A stretch of DNA of 64,000 bases from an unidentified bacterial endosymbiont (GTDB lineage: Bacteria > Pseudomonadota > Gammaproteobacteria > Enterobacterales > Enterobacteriaceae). Shown here in pieces: positions 61,671-64,000 of the stretch. How positions within the stretch are numbered: position 1 is the stretch's first letter; every line of letters begins with the position of its first letter. The notes below the pieces were generated by a model. It was given only the letters and a program-made list of their open reading frames with translations, was not told where the DNA came from and searched no databases. The position numbers were made by a program, and so were the translations under genes. The stretch lies in NCBI RefSeq assembly GCF_918797525.1, contig NZ_OU963893.1:310001-374000 (forward strand). Reading direction: 5' to 3'.

Positions 61671-62375
61671 ATGCCTAAGTATATGGCGATCTACCATGAG
61701 GTGCGGCGACGCATCGTGGCTGGCCTGTATGCTCCGGATAAAAAACTGCCTGAAGGGGTGAAGCTGGCGGGTGAATTTCACTGCAGCGAGCTTACCATCA
61801 CCAAAGCGCTGGACCTGCTGGTCCGTGAGGGGCTGGTGCTGCGCAAGCGCGGGCTGGGCTCGTTTGTTAAGCGCCAGGTTTCGGCTGCCAGCAATTCACA
61901 TCTGATAGGCACCGCGCAGCGTTGTGCCTGGCAAGGCAAAACGCTGACTACGCGCGTCCAGCGGTATACGGCCGTCCCTGCGCCGGCGAATATTGCGCAA
62001 AAAATACAAATTGCCGAAGGCAAACTGGTACATGAGATCCACCGGGTGCGCGTAATAGATAGCACGCCCTCGATTGTTGAGTATACCTGGATGCCCGTCG
62101 CCCTGTTTCCCCATCTTACGCTGGGCCATGTCCAGCAATCCATTTATGCCTACATCACGGATGAACTCGGCTATACCGTGCACAGTGCCCATATGAAGGT
62201 CACCGGGCATATCGCCAGCGAACAAGAGATGGCGTGGCTGGAGCGGGCGGAGCCGGTGACGTTAATTCAGGTTGAACAGACGGCGTTTCTTGATAACGGC
62301 AAGCTTTTTGAATACTCCTGCGCCCGCCATCTCTGGCAGACCTTCAACTTTGAAACTGATTTTGTCCGTGTCTGA
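61671..62375 (+). CDS. GntR-family (HutC/UTRA) transcriptional regulator
   Basis: 234 residues from MPKYMAIYHEVRRRI with GGAGAG upstream; an ATG 111 bp earlier would overlap the preceding gene and is rejected. Winged helix (about 5-70) has the GntR hallmark LAGEFHCSELTITKALDLL. C-terminal UTRA effector domain follows (VHEIHRVRVIDSTPSIVEYT). It presumably senses the phosphorylated sugar and controls the cassette through the palindrome at 57949. Separated from the third gene by 40 bp with a hairpin. Confidence 0.92.
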   Translation: MPKYMAIYHEVRRRIVAGLYAPDKKLPEGVKLAGEFHCSELTITKALDLLVREGLVLRKRGLGSFVKRQVSAASNSHLIGTAQRCAWQGKTLTTRVQRYTAVPAPANIAQKIQIAEGKLVHEIHRVRVIDSTPSIVEYTWMPVALFPHLTLGHVQQSIYAYITDELGYTVHSAHMKVTGHIASEQEMAWLERAEPVTLIQVEQTAFLDNGKLFEYSCARHLWQTFNFETDFVRV

Positions 62376-62377
62376 CA

Positions 62378-62476
62378 TAAAAAAAGGCGGTCCGAAGGCC
62401 GCCAAACAACAGTCACAAGTAAGTTCAATACGATACGTCTAAAGTTGAGGGTTGCAGTGGCATAACATGATGAAAC
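62378..62476 (-). ncRNA. malG 3' UTR, candidate MalH-like small RNA
   Basis: About 100 nt between the malG stop and an intrinsic terminator on the minus strand. In E. coli a 3'-UTR-derived, Hfq-associated RNA, MalH, comes from the same place (recalled from the literature). The terminator with seven T gives the poly-U end needed for Hfq. No sequence comparison with MalH was possible. Confidence 0.45.
62380..62403 (-). terminator. malEFG operon terminator
   Basis: Minus-strand GGCGG-CCTTCGGA-CCGCC followed by seven T. The T-run lies on the malG side of reading, so the terminator serves malG rather than the convergent GntR gene. Confidence 0.85.
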
Positions 62477-63367
62477 TTAACCTTTTACCCCGCCCGCCGT
62501 CAGGCCGTTAACCAGCCAGCGCTGCGCCAGCAGGAACACAACGGTAATCGGGATGGCAGAAAGCACGGCCGCTGCGGCAAAGTCGCCCCACAGGTAATTT
62601 TGCGGATTGAGGTATTGCTGCATACCCACCGCCAGGGTGTAGCTGCTCACATCGCGCAGCAGCAGCGATGCGACCGGCACTTCGGTGATGGCGGCGATAA
62701 ACGACAGGATGAACACCACCGCCAGGATAGGTACCGACAGCGGCAGTAGCACCAGGCGGAACGCCTGCCAGGGTGTTGCGCCATCCAACGCCGCTGCTTC
62801 TTCCAGCGAGCCATCGATGGTTTCGAAATAGCCTTTGATGGTCCACACATGCAGAGCGATGCCGCCAAGATAGGCGAAGATCACCCCGCCGTGGGTATTC
62901 AGGCCGATAAACGGAACATACTGGCCCAGACGGTCAAACAAGGCATATAACGCGACCAGGGAGAGTACCGCCGGGAACATCTGAAAAATTAGCATCCCTT
63001 TTAGCAGCGTGGCTTTGCCCGGGAAACGCATACGGGCAAAGGCGTAAGCACAGGTGGTGGAAAGGGCCACGATCCCGATCGCGGTGATGGTCGCGACTTT
63101 TACCGAGTTCCATAGCCACAGCAGCACCGGGAACGGCGGCGGCGTGATACGGCCATCCGCATGTTCAACGCTGAAGCCCAGCGCTAACTTCCAGTGCTCC
63201 CAGGAGATTTCGTCCGGGATCAGGCTTCCGGTCGCAAAGTTACCCGGGCGCAGTGAGATGGCGATTACCATCAGCAGCGGGAACATAATTGCTGCGATAA
63301 ACGTCAGCAGGCCTACGTGCGTGGCAAAGAGGCGCAGTTTTTGAGATTTGGGTTGGACCATAGACAT
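62477..63367 (-). CDS. malG: Maltose/maltodextrin ABC transporter permease MalG
   Basis: 296 residues with six membrane helices. The cytoplasmic EAA loop ([20 protein letters not shown]) contacts the ATPase MalK. The C-terminus GLTAGGVKG, which inserts into the MalE binding site in the E. coli complex, is conserved. It lies 14 bp after malF, in the malEFG operon. The operon promoter is outside the window. Confidence 0.98.
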   Translation of the reverse strand: MSMVQPKSQKLRLFATHVGLLTFIAAIMFPLLMVIAISLRPGNFATGSLIPDEISWEHWKLALGFSVEHADGRITPPPFPVLLWLWNSVKVATITAIGIVALSTTCAYAFARMRFPGKATLLKGMLIFQMFPAVLSLVALYALFDRLGQYVPFIGLNTHGGVIFAYLGGIALHVWTIKGYFETIDGSLEEAAALDGATPWQAFRLVLLPLSVPILAVVFILSFIAAITEVPVASLLLRDVSSYTLAVGMQQYLNPQNYLWGDFAAAAVLSAIPITVVFLLAQRWLVNGLTAGGVKG

Positions 63368-63381
63368 ATTCTGTCCCCTCC

Positions 63382-64000
63382 TTAGTCGAATTTCATGCGT
63401 GTGGCTTTCAGGTTCACAATCGCCAGGACGCCTACCAGCAGGAAGATCAGGGTGGCAATCGCTGCCGCCAGACCGAAGTCCTGGCCGCCGCCCCCTTCAA
63501 AGGCGATACGGTAGGTGTAGCTTACGAGCAGGTCGGTATAACCTGCAGGCGTGGTGGTACCCAGACGGTCCGGGCCGCCGTTGGTTAACAACTGAATCAG
63601 CACGAAGTTGTTAAAGTTAAAGGCGAAACTGGCAATCATCAGCGGCGTCAGCGGCTTAATCAGTAGCGGCAAGGTAATTTTGAAGAAGTTCTGGAACGGG
63701 CCGGCGCCGTCCATTGCTGAGGCTTCGTACAGATCTTCCGGAATGGCCTTCAGCAGCCCCATGCACAGAATCATCATATACGGGTAGCCCAGCCAGGTAT
63801 TGACGATGATAACCATCGAGCGGGCCGTGGTCGGGTCGCTGAACCAGGCCGGTTTGATGCCGAACAGCGCGCTCAGCATCATATTGATTTCGCCGAAGCT
63901 CTGGTTAAACAGCCCCTTGAAAATAAGAATCGAAATAAACGACGGCACGGCATACGGCAGAATCAACAGCACGCGGTAAATCGCTTTGCCTTTGAGAGAT
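63382..64000 (-). CDS. malF: Maltose ABC transporter permease MalF, C-terminal part (5' end outside window)
   Basis: About 205 C-terminal codons; the gene continues beyond base 64000. Partner of MalG in the MalFGK2 importer. The EAA motif [20 protein letters not shown] and the terminal [10 protein letters not shown] agree with E. coli MalF. The frame at the edge reads [15 protein letters not shown]. Confidence 0.97.
   Translation of the reverse strand, partial: SLKGKAIYRVLLILPYAVPSFISILIFKGLFNQSFGEINMMLSALFGIKPAWFSDPTTARSMVIIVNTWLGYPYMMILCMGLLKAIPEDLYEASAMDGAGPFQNFFKITLPLLIKPLTPLMIASFAFNFNNFVLIQLLTNGGPDRLGTTTPAGYTDLLVSYTYRIAFEGGGGQDFGLAAAIATLIFLLVGVLAIVNLKATRMKFD

Overview
The window is a stretch of Enterobacteriaceae chromosome, most likely Enterobacter or a close relative such as Lelliottia. 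The gene order from tufB through secE, rpoBC, the thi operon, hemE, hupA, purHD, an rrn operon, metA, aceBAK, iclR, metH, lysC, pgi and yjbEFGH to malFG is the E. coli 90-91 min order. Most encoded proteins match their E. coli counterparts in length and motifs. The 16S sequence also reads as enteric. No prophage, complete insertion sequence or CRISPR array is visible.

Layout: 1-12.5 kb holds the 3' end of tuf, then secE-nusG, rplKA, rplJL and rpoBC with their classical promoters, translational leaders and the rplL-rpoB attenuator. At 12.5-14.9 kb there is an insertion relative to E. coli: a free-standing lactose/cellobiose-type PTS IIB-IIA pair with no permease, and a membrane diguanylate cyclase. 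At 15.2-20.8 kb lies the thiCEFSGH operon under a TPP riboswitch, followed by rsd, nudC, hemE, nfi, yjaG, hupA, yjaH and the PurR-controlled purHD. At 29.0-34.5 kb is a full rrn operon carrying tRNA-Ile and tRNA-Ala in its spacer.

At 34.5-45.2 kb come metA (four MetJ boxes), aceBAK, iclR and metH. From 45.3 to 53.2 kb come yjbB, rluF, yjbD, lysC and pgi. Between yjbB and rluF, where E. coli has pepE, there is instead an AT-rich patch with the remnant of one antitoxin-like gene and a second Xre-type gene. A secreted protein with an HHIIP nuclease-like motif lies between yjbD and lysC. At 53.5-57.9 kb is the exopolysaccharide-associated yjbEFGH operon and psiE.

At 57.9-62.4 kb, where E. coli has xylE, sits a compact four-gene cassette: a fused PTS EIICB permease, a Gfo/Idh/MocA oxidoreductase, a protein of unknown function and a GntR/UTRA regulator. 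The first three genes overlap by 4 bp each, and a 24-bp perfect palindrome precedes them. The permease has no IIA of its own, so the orphan IIA/IIB pair 45 kb away is a plausible partner. This cassette is the best candidate for an undescribed sugar pathway here. The window ends in malG and the 3' part of malF.

Other points worth attention: a two-copy palindromic repeat whose second copy supplies and could hide the aceK ribosome-binding site; a lysC leader in which I cannot find the lysine riboswitch known from E. coli; and a candidate MalH-like small RNA in the malG 3' UTR.
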